Program-made: the position numbers and the translations under genes
Part shown: positions 15,567-20,756 of the stretch, one piece after another
Layout of the letters: the number at the start of each line of letters is the position of its first letter
Numbering within the stretch: the stretch's first letter is position 1
IMG/VR virus record: IMGVR_UViG_3300025598_000208
Coordinates: 1 to 21,381 of that record
Strand: one strand, 5' to 3'
Length of the DNA: 21,381 nt
Source of the DNA: a virus
The notes under the pieces: generated by a model
Database searches by the model: none
Told to the model about the DNA's origin: nothing
The model's input: the letters and a program-made list of their open reading frames with translations, nothing else

Positions 15567-15742
15567 TTCATCATCCTCTCAATTATTCTCTTAGCCTCAA
15601 TTTCAGCTAGTTTCTCTTGGTCCTTCTGCTCCTTAATCAAACAACTATGCTCGTGGCTTAGGAACTCTACTAGCCTAGCGTACTGCTCTAGTCTTCCTAT
15701 AGCCCAGTCCAACTCATACTTCACGTCCTTAATGTTTCTCAT
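15563..15742 (-). CDS. Small coiled-coil protein, unknown
   Basis: 59 codons, too short for most ORF cutoffs, from ATG 15742 to TGA at 15563. It opens MRNIKDVKYELDWAIGRLEQ and is helical and highly charged along its whole length (KDQEKLAEIEAKRIIERMMK at the end), which suggests a coiled coil. Both ends lie in ATGA overlaps with the neighbouring genes, supporting that it is real. No family recognised; possibly an oligomerisation or regulatory protein in the terminase operon. Confidence 0.6.
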   Translation of the reverse strand: MRNIKDVKYELDWAIGRLEQYARLVEFLSHEHSCLIKEQKDQEKLAEIEAKRIIERMMK

Positions 15743-15897
15743 TTTTTTAAAAACCTACCCGGTCTACTAGCACAAGCCTCAGCATCATGAAGCATAGTAA
15801 GTAGGCTAATAACATCTTCTAATAGCTTATAGCCAATAGAGTCTGGTATGTAATCTATACGTTGCATAGCTCTCAGATCTTCAATTATCTTTTTCAT
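15739..15897 (-). CDS. Small phage protein, unknown
   Basis: I start it at ATG 15897 (MKKIIEDLRAMQRIDYIPDS), not further upstream, because the upstream codons run into a hairpin and read as low-complexity MFFYNMGGGY. The 52-residue product is helical, contains a Leu-rich middle (LLEDVISLLTMLHDAE) and a basic C-terminus. It ends in an ATGA overlap with the next gene. It is the first of five tiny coupled genes between the small and large terminase subunits. No family is recognised. Confidence 0.6.
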   Translation of the reverse strand: MKKIIEDLRAMQRIDYIPDSIGYKLLEDVISLLTMLHDAEACASRPGRFLKK

Positions 15898-15905
15898 AAA
15901 AATAT

Positions 15906-15944
15906 ACCCCCCACCCATGTTGTAAAAAAACAACGAAGGGGGGT
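15906..15944 (-). terminator. Hairpin between terS and the small genes, possible attenuator
   Basis: A two-part stem: outer ACCCCCC (15906-15912) pairs with GGGGGGT (15938-15944), inner GTTGT (15919-15923) with ACAAC (15930-15934), around an A-rich loop and short unpaired sides. On the minus-strand transcript it is followed by ATATTTTT, a short U-rich stretch just before the ATG at 15897. It may lower transcription of the downstream genes or control access to that start. Confidence 0.45.
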
Positions 15945-15978
15945 GTTTCCTGTAGAAAAACCCTGCTCAATTTGTAAC

Positions 15979-16701
15979 TTATTGATTTTGCTCATCTTCT
16001 TTGTTTTTTGAGATAGGGGGGCTACTTTCAAGTGGTGATTGGATGTCTGGAATAGTATGCAAGGTATTAAAGGGACTCCTACTCTCTAATAGAGGGGGTA
16101 GGGGGTCGCTGATCTGCCCGCTAGGATCGCCAATCCCCGCACCTTCTATTTCTCGCATAAGGTTTTGAATGTCTAAGTCTTCGTCAATAGTTCGCGAATT
16201 ATCGGCTAGGGCATTTTTAAGCATGGCCAATAGGTCGTCCTTGGCCTTGTCGCTATCCTTAACGACCTTAGTCTCTGATCTATGAATGAATGAGTCCACA
16301 CCGGCAATAGTTCCCAATGCTTTCAAGGCATTGACCCTTACTGATGGGTTAGAGTCCTCAGCTATGGCCTCGACTGTAAGCCTATGAGCTACTAATGCCC
16401 TTATTTGTCCGGCTGTATGCGATTTCTCCCATTCAATCGCTAACTTAATCGCTTCCGTTGTAGCCTGAATATCCCCTCGCTTGCTCATCTCATGCCCTCG
16501 CTTTGCTATTGTCCGACTATTGCCCTTACTGTTATATGCTTTCCGATACGCACCGGCTTTAGTCTCTCCCCGTGCTAATCCCTCGCAATATTTGAATTGC
16601 TTACTTGTGAGTGCTGATTTATTAACATTCAATAGCTCATACATAGGGGCTTGATCTAAGGCCTCATTGATTTGCTTTTTACTTAATCTTGGGATTCTCA
16701 T
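15979..16701 (-). CDS. terS: Terminase small subunit
   Basis: 240 codons starting MRIPRLSKKQINEALDQAPM. Residues about 30-90 have the Terminase_2-type HTH pattern: ALTSKQFKYCEGLARGETKA, then GAYRKAYNSKGNSRTIAKRG and HEMSKRGDIQATTEAIKLAI. The middle is helical (AHRLTVEAIAEDSNPSVRVN, ALKALGTIAGVDSF) and could be the oligomerisation core. The last ~50 residues are Pro/Ser-rich and disordered. It recognises the packaging site and loads the large subunit. Five tiny genes separate it from terL, which is unusual. There is no strong Shine-Dalgarno. It is the first leftward gene after the divergent control region with the LexA boxes about 50-85 bases upstream. Confidence 0.8.
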   Translation of the reverse strand: MRIPRLSKKQINEALDQAPMYELLNVNKSALTSKQFKYCEGLARGETKAGAYRKAYNSKGNSRTIAKRGHEMSKRGDIQATTEAIKLAIEWEKSHTAGQIRALVAHRLTVEAIAEDSNPSVRVNALKALGTIAGVDSFIHRSETKVVKDSDKAKDDLLAMLKNALADNSRTIDEDLDIQNLMREIEGAGIGDPSGQISDPLPPLLESRSPFNTLHTIPDIQSPLESSPPISKNKEDEQNQ

Positions 16702-16752
16702 ATATACATAATAGAAACATCATCAGAACATGGATAGACGATACCATAATTA

Positions 16753-16768
16753 CTGTATATATGCACAG
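16753..16768. promoter_or_regulatory. LexA-type operator 1
   Basis: CTGTATATATGCACAG fits CTG-N10-CAG. With flanks it matches 17 of 20 positions of the E. coli SOS box (TACTGTATATATATACAGTA). It lies about 52 bases upstream of the terS start codon. Confidence 0.65.
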
Positions 16769-16770
16769 GA

Positions 16771-16786
16771 CTGTATTTCTATACAG
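16771..16786. promoter_or_regulatory. LexA-type operator 2
   Basis: CTGTATTTCTATACAG fits CTG-N10-CAG, and matches 16 of 20 consensus positions with flanks. It is 2 bases from operator 1, so the centres are 18 bp apart, a spacing seen for tandem LexA boxes in SOS genes. Host LexA binding is the default reading; the phage LexA-like protein is the alternative. Confidence 0.65.
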
Positions 16787-16880
16787 TGTTATATCTTATG
16801 TTATTACCTAGTAGATCAGATGACAGGCCGACCCTTGCGGGAAAAACAAACGGGCTTTTAGGTTTACGAACACCTAAGAC

Positions 16881-16908
16881 TTTCTCACATTGTGGGAAAT
16901 TATTTTCC
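16881..16908. repeat. Overlapping inverted repeats, likely operator
   Basis: TTTCTCACATTGTGGGAAA (16881-16899) is a palindrome with 8 of 9 arm pairs around a central T. It shares its last five bases with a second one, GGAAA-TTAT-TTTCC (16895-16908). Together with the palindrome at 16912 they form a 51-base block of dyad symmetry upstream of the early genes. No specific regulator family is identified. Confidence 0.4.
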
Positions 16909-16911
16909 ATT

Positions 16912-16956
16912 TTCTTGACCTAGATCAAGAATTTATAAATAAACCCGTGAAATACT
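16912..16956 (+). promoter_or_regulatory. FNR/Anr-type box with class II promoter geometry
   Basis: TTGACCTAGATCAA (16915-16928) matches 9 of 10 informative positions of TTGAT-N4-ATCAA and sits in a 20-bp palindrome with 9 of 10 pairs. The extended -10 TGA-AATACT (TG at 16948-16949, hexamer 16951-16956) puts the start near 16963, which centres the box exactly at -41.5, the class II activator position. No -35 is needed in that arrangement. The leader to the first ATG would be about 125 bases. A CRP-family activator of the host is inferred. Confidence 0.45.
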
Positions 16957-17087
16957 CACCTTGTAGATTGATTGACGGGAAAACACTAGACGAAGTATTT
17001 ATACGGGTTCAAGAGTGAAAAAGGCAACAGTAAAAACAAGTCAATCATTCTACATTTATCAAACCATTTAACCGAAAGGGCTAGATT

Positions 17088-17258
17088 ATGAATCAAACAG
17101 TGAGTTTTACAGTGCAATTTACAGTAGATCAGTCATGGATAGATGACGGCTTTACATTAGACAATGAGAAGGCTTTAAATATGTTATCTAATGCCCTTCC
17201 CTATGCTTATCCCCATGAATTACAGGCAACAGTAGTATCTATGAAAGTAAAGGCCTAA
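17088..17258 (+). CDS. First early protein, unknown
   Basis: 56 codons, starting MNQTVSFTVQFTVDQSWIDD, with GAAAGGG 7 bases before the ATG. The N-terminus looks like a beta strand (TVSFTVQFTV), followed by a helix (NEKALNMLSNALPYAYPHEL) and a final strand (ATVVSMKVKA), a compact alpha/beta fold. No family recognised. It is the first gene of the rightward operon and sits 2 bases before the antirestriction-like gene, so it is probably transcribed early; function unknown. Confidence 0.65.
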   Translation: MNQTVSFTVQFTVDQSWIDDGFTLDNEKALNMLSNALPYAYPHELQATVVSMKVKA

Positions 17259-17260
17259 TC

Positions 17261-17557
17261 ATGACTAATCTATATGCTCAAGAGGCTTTATCCCGTGCTA
17301 GAGGCAATACAAGCGGGCTTAACTATCAGGCGATATTTGCGGGCTTTATGGCTAGAGGTATTCCTTCCAGCGAGATCATTCCCCGTGAGAATGTTTTAAC
17401 TTATAAAGCATGGCAAGCAATAGGCCGGCAAGTCAAAAAAGGTGAAAAGGGGGTCAAGGTTATTACATGGATCAGATATACCGATAAAACCGGCCAAGAA
17501 GTCGTTAAACCACAATCCGCTTATGTATTTCACATCACACAGACTGAAAGGGTATAA
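17261..17557 (+). CDS. ArdC N-terminal-like antirestriction protein
   Basis: 98 codons starting MTNLYAQEALSRARGNTSGL. ENVLTYKAWQAIGRQVKKGE then KGVKVITWI and SAYVFHITQTERV match the core of the ArdC N-terminal domain: a Thr/aromatic start to the helix, a Gly-x-x-Val-x-x-Gly-Glu-Lys-Gly turn, and a strand ending in F-x-(V/I)-x-Q-T. In ArdC that domain binds single-stranded DNA; the C-terminal metallopeptidase part is absent here, and the front of the domain is shorter. Its early position fits a role in protecting incoming DNA from restriction, which is inference. AAAGG precedes the ATG. Confidence 0.6.
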   Translation: MTNLYAQEALSRARGNTSGLNYQAIFAGFMARGIPSSEIIPRENVLTYKAWQAIGRQVKKGEKGVKVITWIRYTDKTGQEVVKPQSAYVFHITQTERV

Positions 17558-17559
17558 AA

Positions 17560-17763
17560 ATGAGATTTAGCAAAGAAAACTTAAAAGATCATCTAATCAA
17601 CACATTGTTAAATCTTGAAAAAGATTGGAATTTTGACCCTCAAAATGGTTTTGACCAAGTGAAAACAAGTGATTTTCATAGAATTATCGCTTATGGATAC
17701 TATCAGGCTTTGAATGATTTGTATGATGATGTTGAATACAACAATATAAGGGAAAACCAATGA
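17560..17763 (+). CDS. Small acidic protein, unknown
   Basis: 67 codons starting MRFSKENLKDHLINTLLNLE, with AAAGGG about 9 bases upstream. Mostly helical, with many aromatic residues in the second half (IIAYGYYQALNDLYDDVEYN) and an acidic character. No membrane span, no cysteine motif. It follows the ArdC-like gene by 2 bases and its stop overlaps the zinc-ribbon gene in ATGA. I recognise no family. Small acidic early phage proteins often bind host enzymes, but nothing here identifies a target. Confidence 0.65.
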   Translation: MRFSKENLKDHLINTLLNLEKDWNFDPQNGFDQVKTSDFHRIIAYGYYQALNDLYDDVEYNNIRENQ

Positions 17764-17915
17764 TTCTTACCACTTGCGAAAAATGCGGGTTTAAAGCCCC
17801 GCAATATTGCTTTAAAAAATCTACGGCCTATCGCTATCAATACGCAATAGGATATAGGTATTTCTCAACCGGCCACGGCTTCGGCTTGTGCCATAAATGT
17901 AAAAAAGGAGCTTAA
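17760..17915 (+). CDS. Small zinc-ribbon protein
   Basis: 51 codons from ATG 17760. Two Cys-x2-Cys knuckles (CEKC at residues 6-9 and CHKC at 44-47) are separated by about 34 residues rich in Tyr, Arg and Gly (STAYRYQYAIGYRYFSTGHG). This is a four-cysteine zinc ribbon. Such small proteins in phages often bind nucleic acid or RNA polymerase, but the sequence alone does not say which. The start overlaps the previous stop in ATGA. An AAAGGAG near its end serves the next gene. Confidence 0.65.
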   Translation: MILTTCEKCGFKAPQYCFKKSTAYRYQYAIGYRYFSTGHGFGLCHKCKKGA

Positions 17916-17917
17916 TT

Positions 17918-18205
17918 ATGAATGACAATCTATCAAACCGGATTTGGTGTGCTAAGAATGACGCTAAAGACCTACCCCAAGAATTGACTGAAGATCAAAA
18001 AATGGAAATTTTCCGTTTTATTAGCTCAGGATGCCGAAAACCTACAAAAGACCGGTTATCCCGTAGGATTGATTTACCCTTGTCTTTATGGGGTAATTTT
18101 GGCATTTATTCCCGCATTGTTTTTAATGACGGCAAGGCTAGCTATATTTGCGGGCAATCATGGCCGGATGAAATGCGAACACTTAGAGAATGTATTTTAG
18201 ATTAA
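17918..18205 (+). CDS. Early phage protein, unknown
   Basis: 95 codons starting MNDNLSNRIWCAKNDAKDLP. A helical segment (ELTEDQKMEIFRFISSGCRK) is followed by a basic stretch (KPTKDRLSRRIDLPLSLWGN) and a beta-type end (IYSRIVFNDGKASYICGQSW). It has three cysteines but no zinc pattern. AAAAGGAG overlaps the previous gene's end, 8 bases before the ATG, giving a strong ribosome site. No family recognised; the basic middle might contact nucleic acid. Confidence 0.65.
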   Translation: MNDNLSNRIWCAKNDAKDLPQELTEDQKMEIFRFISSGCRKPTKDRLSRRIDLPLSLWGNFGIYSRIVFNDGKASYICGQSWPDEMRTLRECILD

Positions 18206-18214
18206 GGGGAAATT

Positions 18215-18355
18215 ATGAACCAATCAGATATAGATACATTGTGGAAAGTGCTTACTACTGTTTGGAGTGAGCTACTATCCTTCGGGGTAATTCTTGCGGG
18301 CTTCTATGCTTTATGGGTTTTAGTCTCAGCAATTATTAAATGGGGGAAATTATGA
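18215..18355 (+). CDS. Single-span membrane protein
   Basis: 46 codons from ATG 18215, with AGGGGA just upstream. An N-terminal polar part (MNQSDIDTLWKVLTTVWSEL) leads to one hydrophobic stretch (about residues 21-41: LSFGVILAGFYALWVLVSAI) and a short basic end (IKWGKL). This predicts one transmembrane helix with the C-terminus inside. Small single-span phage proteins can be holin-like, superinfection-exclusion or toxin-type peptides; the sequence does not choose between them. The stop overlaps the next ATG in ATGA. Confidence 0.6.
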   Translation: MNQSDIDTLWKVLTTVWSELLSFGVILAGFYALWVLVSAIIKWGKL

Positions 18356-18567
18356 AAACTAGAAAAGTATTTTTTAGGGTAATAGATCACTCACAAGGCA
18401 GTCACATAGGCGAGGCGGAGCTTAACTATTGGGCGGATTGTGAAAGTGCTGAGGATGCTATTAAGTTTTACTGTGATACTAAAAATAAGCATTCCGGCAC
18501 TAAGTGGGAGTTATACAAAATAGACGGGTATTACAACAAAGAAACCAACAATATAGAAAGGGCTTAA
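18352..18567 (+). CDS. Early phage protein, unknown
   Basis: 71 codons from ATG 18352, chosen over an in-frame ATG at 18340 because GGGGGAAA precedes it at the right distance and it forms an ATGA overlap with the membrane gene. It starts MKTRKVFFRVIDHSQGSHIG. The N-terminus looks like a beta strand, then ESAEDAIKFYCDTKNKHSG is a helix, and WELYKIDGYYNKETNNIE another strand, a small alpha/beta fold. No family recognised. Confidence 0.65.
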   Translation: MKTRKVFFRVIDHSQGSHIGEAELNYWADCESAEDAIKFYCDTKNKHSGTKWELYKIDGYYNKETNNIERA

Positions 18568-18759
18568 ATGATTAACGAACATATAAACGCATTAAACAGG
18601 GCTTATGCCCTAATTGATAACAAAATAGATAGTTTATCCACACGGGAAGAACTCACGGGCTTTTTAGATGAAATTGAATCTCAGAGCTTAGAGCCTTACA
18701 TGGATATTTTATACAGTCATGCTTACGAAACTATCAAACAGAAATTGGGGGAATTATGA
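18568..18759 (+). CDS. Small helical early protein, unknown
   Basis: 63 codons starting MINEHINALNRAYALIDNKI. It is helical throughout by composition, with heptad-like hydrophobics, and reads LSTREELTGFLDEIESQSLE in the middle. It starts right after the previous stop with AAAGGG 7 bases before the ATG, and overlaps the next gene in ATGA. No membrane span or metal motif. A dimer-forming regulator would fit the composition, but nothing proves it. Confidence 0.65.
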   Translation: MINEHINALNRAYALIDNKIDSLSTREELTGFLDEIESQSLEPYMDILYSHAYETIKQKLGEL

Positions 18760-19085
18760 AAACTTGCGATTTATATGGCCGGAAAATTGAGGCCTACACA
18801 CCGACAGAACTAGAGGCTTTACGCCATCACGGGGAAATAGCCCGCGATTTATGGCTCAGGGAATGGGAAAGACAAGGCCAAGAGGATAGCGGAACTTGTT
18901 GCATGGGCAAGGGCTTAAATGTTTGGTTTATCGGCAAGGGTAAACGCAAACCGGAAGAACTCAAAATTACCCGTTGCGATTGGGTGCAAGGCAATCTATC
19001 GGCCAGTCGATCAGTAAAACCGGCACTAGACTACTTAAAAGAACAAGGGATTACCGCAATTTATGATGATGGGGTAATGGACTAA
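18756..19085 (+). CDS. Early phage protein, unknown
   Basis: 109 codons starting MKTCDLYGRKIEAYTPTELE. A helical, charged front (ALRHHGEIARDLWLREWERQ) is followed by a Cys/Gly patch (GTCCMGKGLNVWFIGKGKRK) and a back half with YLKEQGITAIYDDGVMD. The adjacent cysteines and Lys/Gly-rich run suggest a nucleic-acid or metal contact, but no known motif is complete. It overlaps the previous gene in ATGA and the next in TAATG. Confidence 0.65.
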   Translation: MKTCDLYGRKIEAYTPTELEALRHHGEIARDLWLREWERQGQEDSGTCCMGKGLNVWFIGKGKRKPEELKITRCDWVQGNLSASRSVKPALDYLKEQGITAIYDDGVMD

Positions 19086-19225
19086 TGAACTCAAAAAGAA
19101 CGCTAGAAACCTCGCTTATATGGCAACGCTTTATTTTAAATAGAACCACCGACCCAAAACAACGGGCAAGAGCCGAGCAAGCAATCGCAAAACTTGAGGA
19201 ACAACTCAGGCAAGCAAACCAATAG
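19085..19225 (+). CDS. Small basic protein, end of early block 1
   Basis: 46 codons from ATG 19085, which overlaps the previous stop in TAATG. It begins MNSKRTLETSLIWQRFILNR and is basic in front, then helical and Gln/Glu-rich (RARAEQAIAKLEEQLRQANQ), a short coiled coil. It is the last gene before the tandem terminators at 19237-19285. No family recognised; short and therefore less certain than its neighbours. Confidence 0.5.
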   Translation: MNSKRTLETSLIWQRFILNRTTDPKQRARAEQAIAKLEEQLRQANQ

Positions 19226-19236
19226 ACCGGATACTG

Positions 19237-19260
19237 AAACCCTTAGCAATAAGGGTTTTG
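19237..19260 (+). terminator. Stem-loop terminator 1
   Basis: AAACCCTTA / TAAGGGTTT, a 9-bp stem, with a GCAA tetraloop (19246-19249), followed by T and GG. It is 11 bases after the last gene of early block 1. The U-run is short, so it is likely weaker than the next stem. Confidence 0.6.
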
Positions 19261-19261
19261 G

Positions 19262-19285
19262 TATAGGGTTTATCCCTATATTTTT
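19262..19285 (+). terminator. Intrinsic terminator 2
   Basis: TATAGGG (19262-19268) pairs with CCCTATA (19274-19280) around a 5-base loop, and TTTTT follows. It is a short but classical intrinsic terminator, placed directly after terminator 1. Confidence 0.7.
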
Positions 19286-19289
19286 GGTC

Positions 19290-19329
19290 GTAGTATGAGG
19301 CTAAATTATTGACAGTAGTATGAGGCTAA
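19290..19329 (+). repeat. 15-bp direct repeat, possible promoter or operator
   Basis: GTAGTATGAGGCTAA occurs at 19290-19304 and again at 19315-19329, a period of 25 bases, with TTGACA between them at 19309-19314. It lies between the tandem terminators and the strong ribosome site of the next gene, where a new promoter would be expected. No -10 fits TTGACA at 16-18 bases, so the repeat is more likely an activator or phage-specific promoter site. Confidence 0.5.
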
Positions 19330-19350
19330 TTTTTTTAAGAGGAGAAAATT

Positions 19351-19899
19351 ATGGGCTGGACAGGAATGCAACCCCCCTATCACGGGGATAAAAAAAGATG
19401 GTTAGAGGAGGAGTTTAATCAGACCGGTGAAGTTGGGACTAATCCCTCATGGACATTGACCGACTTATCTATTCGTGGCAATACGGCTTACGGGATTTAT
19501 ACAATGGTTAGGCCTGATGGCAGTTGGCATAGTGCTGGCATTGTGATTCTTATGTCATTTAGTGCTGATCAATGGCGATATAAGGATATGACTGAAGAAA
19601 TGATGCCATATTACTTTGATGCCCCGATATCCATGATTAAGAAATTGGACGCCCTTAATCCACAAGTTGAGGGTAATGCTAGGTTATGGCGGGATAAATG
19701 CTTAGAGCAGAAAGCTAAGGTATCCGTGCCTGATGGTTTGACTATCCGCTTTACACGGCCTTTAGATTTCCGGTCATTCAAAGAAGATACATTCAAAATA
19801 CATAAAGAAGGCCGTAAAACTTTTTTTATTGCGGGCAACGGAATGAAGTGCCGGATTACAAAATGGCAAGACCGAGAATATGAGGTGCAAAATGCCTAA
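19351..19899 (+). CDS. MGW-type phage protein, unknown
   Basis: 182 codons starting MGWTGMQPPYHGDKKRWLEE, with AGAGGAG 7 bases upstream. The pattern TNPSWTLTDLSIRGNTAYGI, YTMVRPDGSWHSAGIVILMS, DQWRYKDMTEEMMPYYFDAP and MIKKLDALNPQVEGNARLWR reads as an alpha/beta protein. Short proteins beginning MGW recur in phages and plasmids and some are grouped as DUF6927; I recall that only loosely. It is the first and largest gene of early block 2. The C-terminal residues QNA overlap the next start in the same AAAATGCC junction found between the following genes. Confidence 0.65.
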   Translation: MGWTGMQPPYHGDKKRWLEEEFNQTGEVGTNPSWTLTDLSIRGNTAYGIYTMVRPDGSWHSAGIVILMSFSADQWRYKDMTEEMMPYYFDAPISMIKKLDALNPQVEGNARLWRDKCLEQKAKVSVPDGLTIRFTRPLDFRSFKEDTFKIHKEGRKTFFIAGNGMKCRITKWQDREYEVQNA

Positions 19900-20203
19900 G
19901 AAATTATTTGAACTTACCCCGCAAGTTTGTGGTAATCCGGATTACGGACAAGACCCTAATCAACCGCCTTATGGAGTAGATATTGTCAAAATTACCGCCC
20001 ACAATTTTGATTTATTACTTAAAAGAGTAAGAGAATGGCAATACGAAAATGATATTGGTGGTGGAAATTGGATGAATCCAGCAGTTTATTTTAATGGTAA
20101 AGAAGTAGGTTATATGTCTTACAACGGAAAAGTTTGGGCTGATAAAAGCTGGACACCCAATACTAAACAAATTTATTTCAAAGAGGAGAATGAAAATGCC
20201 TAG
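19892..20203 (+). CDS. Small Met-Pro protein 1, unknown
   Basis: 103 codons from ATG 19892, chosen over an upstream in-frame ATG at 19880 because GAGGTG lies at the usual distance and the MP start matches the following genes. It begins MPKKLFELTPQVCGNPDYGQ and has an N-terminal part with NQPPYGVDIVKITAHNFDLL, then EWQYENDIGGGNWMNPAVYF and YMSYNGKVWADKSW. It is rich in aromatics and Asn/Gly. The end NENA* overlaps the next start in GAAAATGCC. No family recognised. It overlaps the previous gene by 8 bases. Confidence 0.6.
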   Translation: MPKKLFELTPQVCGNPDYGQDPNQPPYGVDIVKITAHNFDLLLKRVREWQYENDIGGGNWMNPAVYFNGKEVGYMSYNGKVWADKSWTPNTKQIYFKEENENA

Positions 20204-20402
20204 ATATTTAGTTTATGTAGATTGTGCTGATAAATCAGTAATTGATGACGCTTTCGAGCATAGTATTGACAATGGCGATACTGATGAATACTACACGCTT
20301 ACCGAAGATGGATCACCTATTGTATTTGAACATGGACAAGTAAGCGATATTGATTTTTGTAATGGTTTAGCTATCCGGTGTGCCGGAATAACGGAGGAAT
20401 GA
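20196..20402 (+). CDS. Small Met-Pro protein 2, unknown
   Basis: 68 codons from ATG 20196; the ATG at 20190 is too close to the AGAGGAG ribosome site, which is 7 bases from 20196. It starts MPRYLVYVDCADKSVIDDAF and is acidic, with DNGDTDEYYTLTEDGSPIVF in the middle and CNGLAIRCAGITEE at the end. It begins inside the previous gene's C-terminal codons (GAAAATGCC junction). Weakly similar in opening and size to the following MPK proteins, so it may be a distant paralogue. Confidence 0.55.
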   Translation: MPRYLVYVDCADKSVIDDAFEHSIDNGDTDEYYTLTEDGSPIVFEHGQVSDIDFCNGLAIRCAGITEE

Positions 20403-20404
20403 AA

Positions 20405-20590
20405 ATGCCTAAATTTATTATCAACGCAAGCGAAGAAGTTTTTTATAGACAAGTAGTAGAGGCCAATTCAAAAGACGATTTGAAAGCTAAGTTAGCAAAA
20501 GGCGATTTTGATTTTGATGGTTTTCAGGTATCGGATTCAGGACAGTTTAATATTGATTCAATAGAAGAGATAGAAAATGCCGAAATTTGA
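20405..20590 (+). CDS. Small Met-Pro protein 3, DpnD/PcfM-like
   Basis: 61 codons from ATG 20405 with GGAGG 7 bases upstream. It starts MPKFIINASEEVFYRQVVEA, then NSKDDLKAKLAKGDFDFDGF and ends EEIENAEI. A strand, helix, strand layout with E-V-F-Y...V-V-E-A-N-S matches the small DpnD/PcfM-type family seen in phages and plasmids. The family name is from memory and the evidence is the short motif and size. It shares EEIENA with protein 5 and NA or ENA with others. Confidence 0.55.
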   Translation: MPKFIINASEEVFYRQVVEANSKDDLKAKLAKGDFDFDGFQVSDSGQFNIDSIEEIENAEI

Positions 20591-20756
20591 AGTAGTAATT
20601 TCTACTCATGCAATTTATACAGTCGAGGCCGAAGGGTATCAAGACGCTGAAGATTTAGCATGGGATTTATTTGATCGTGGGGATTTATCTGATCCCCATT
20701 GTGCTGAAGTAATTAAATTGGAGGAAAAAAATGCCCAAGTATCAAGTTTATGTTGA
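20577..20756 (+). CDS. Small Met-Pro protein 4, DpnD/PcfM-like
   Basis: 59 codons from ATG 20577, which lies 14 bases inside the previous gene, in the same AAAATGCC junction. It starts MPKFEVVISTHAIYTVEAEG, followed by YQDAEDLAWDLFDRGDLSDP and VIKLEEKNAQVSSLC. Strand, helix, strand pattern as in the neighbours, with VEAEG..DAEDLA in place of VEANS..DL. It overlaps the next gene by 26 bases. It is probably a paralogue of proteins 3 and 5. Confidence 0.55.
   Translation: MPKFEVVISTHAIYTVEAEGYQDAEDLAWDLFDRGDLSDPHCAEVIKLEEKNAQVSSLC

Larger units (their letters stand above)
16702..17087. promoter_or_regulatory. Divergent control region, no gene
   Basis: A 386-base stretch with no convincing frame on either strand, between the leftward packaging operon and the rightward early genes. 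It holds two LexA-type boxes near the terS side, inverted repeats at 16859-16876 and 16881-16931, an FNR-type box with a matching -10, and a distant inverted repeat TGATTGAC (16969-16976) with GTCAATCA (17040-17047). No tRNA or clear small RNA is visible. The part from 16957 to 17080 is the long 5' leader of the first early gene. Confidence 0.7.

Noticed and set aside
16015-16108. Several G-runs on the plus strand as a G-quadruplex
   Set aside because: Only one run of six and one pair of fives are present; four runs within short loops are not found.
16915-16939. TTGACC with TATAAA as an ordinary sigma70 promoter
   Set aside because: The spacer is 13 bases, too short; the FNR-box reading with the downstream extended -10 fits better.
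19290-19329. CRISPR-like repeat
   Set aside because: Only two copies with a 10-base gap and no cas genes; a direct repeat in a promoter area is the simpler reading.
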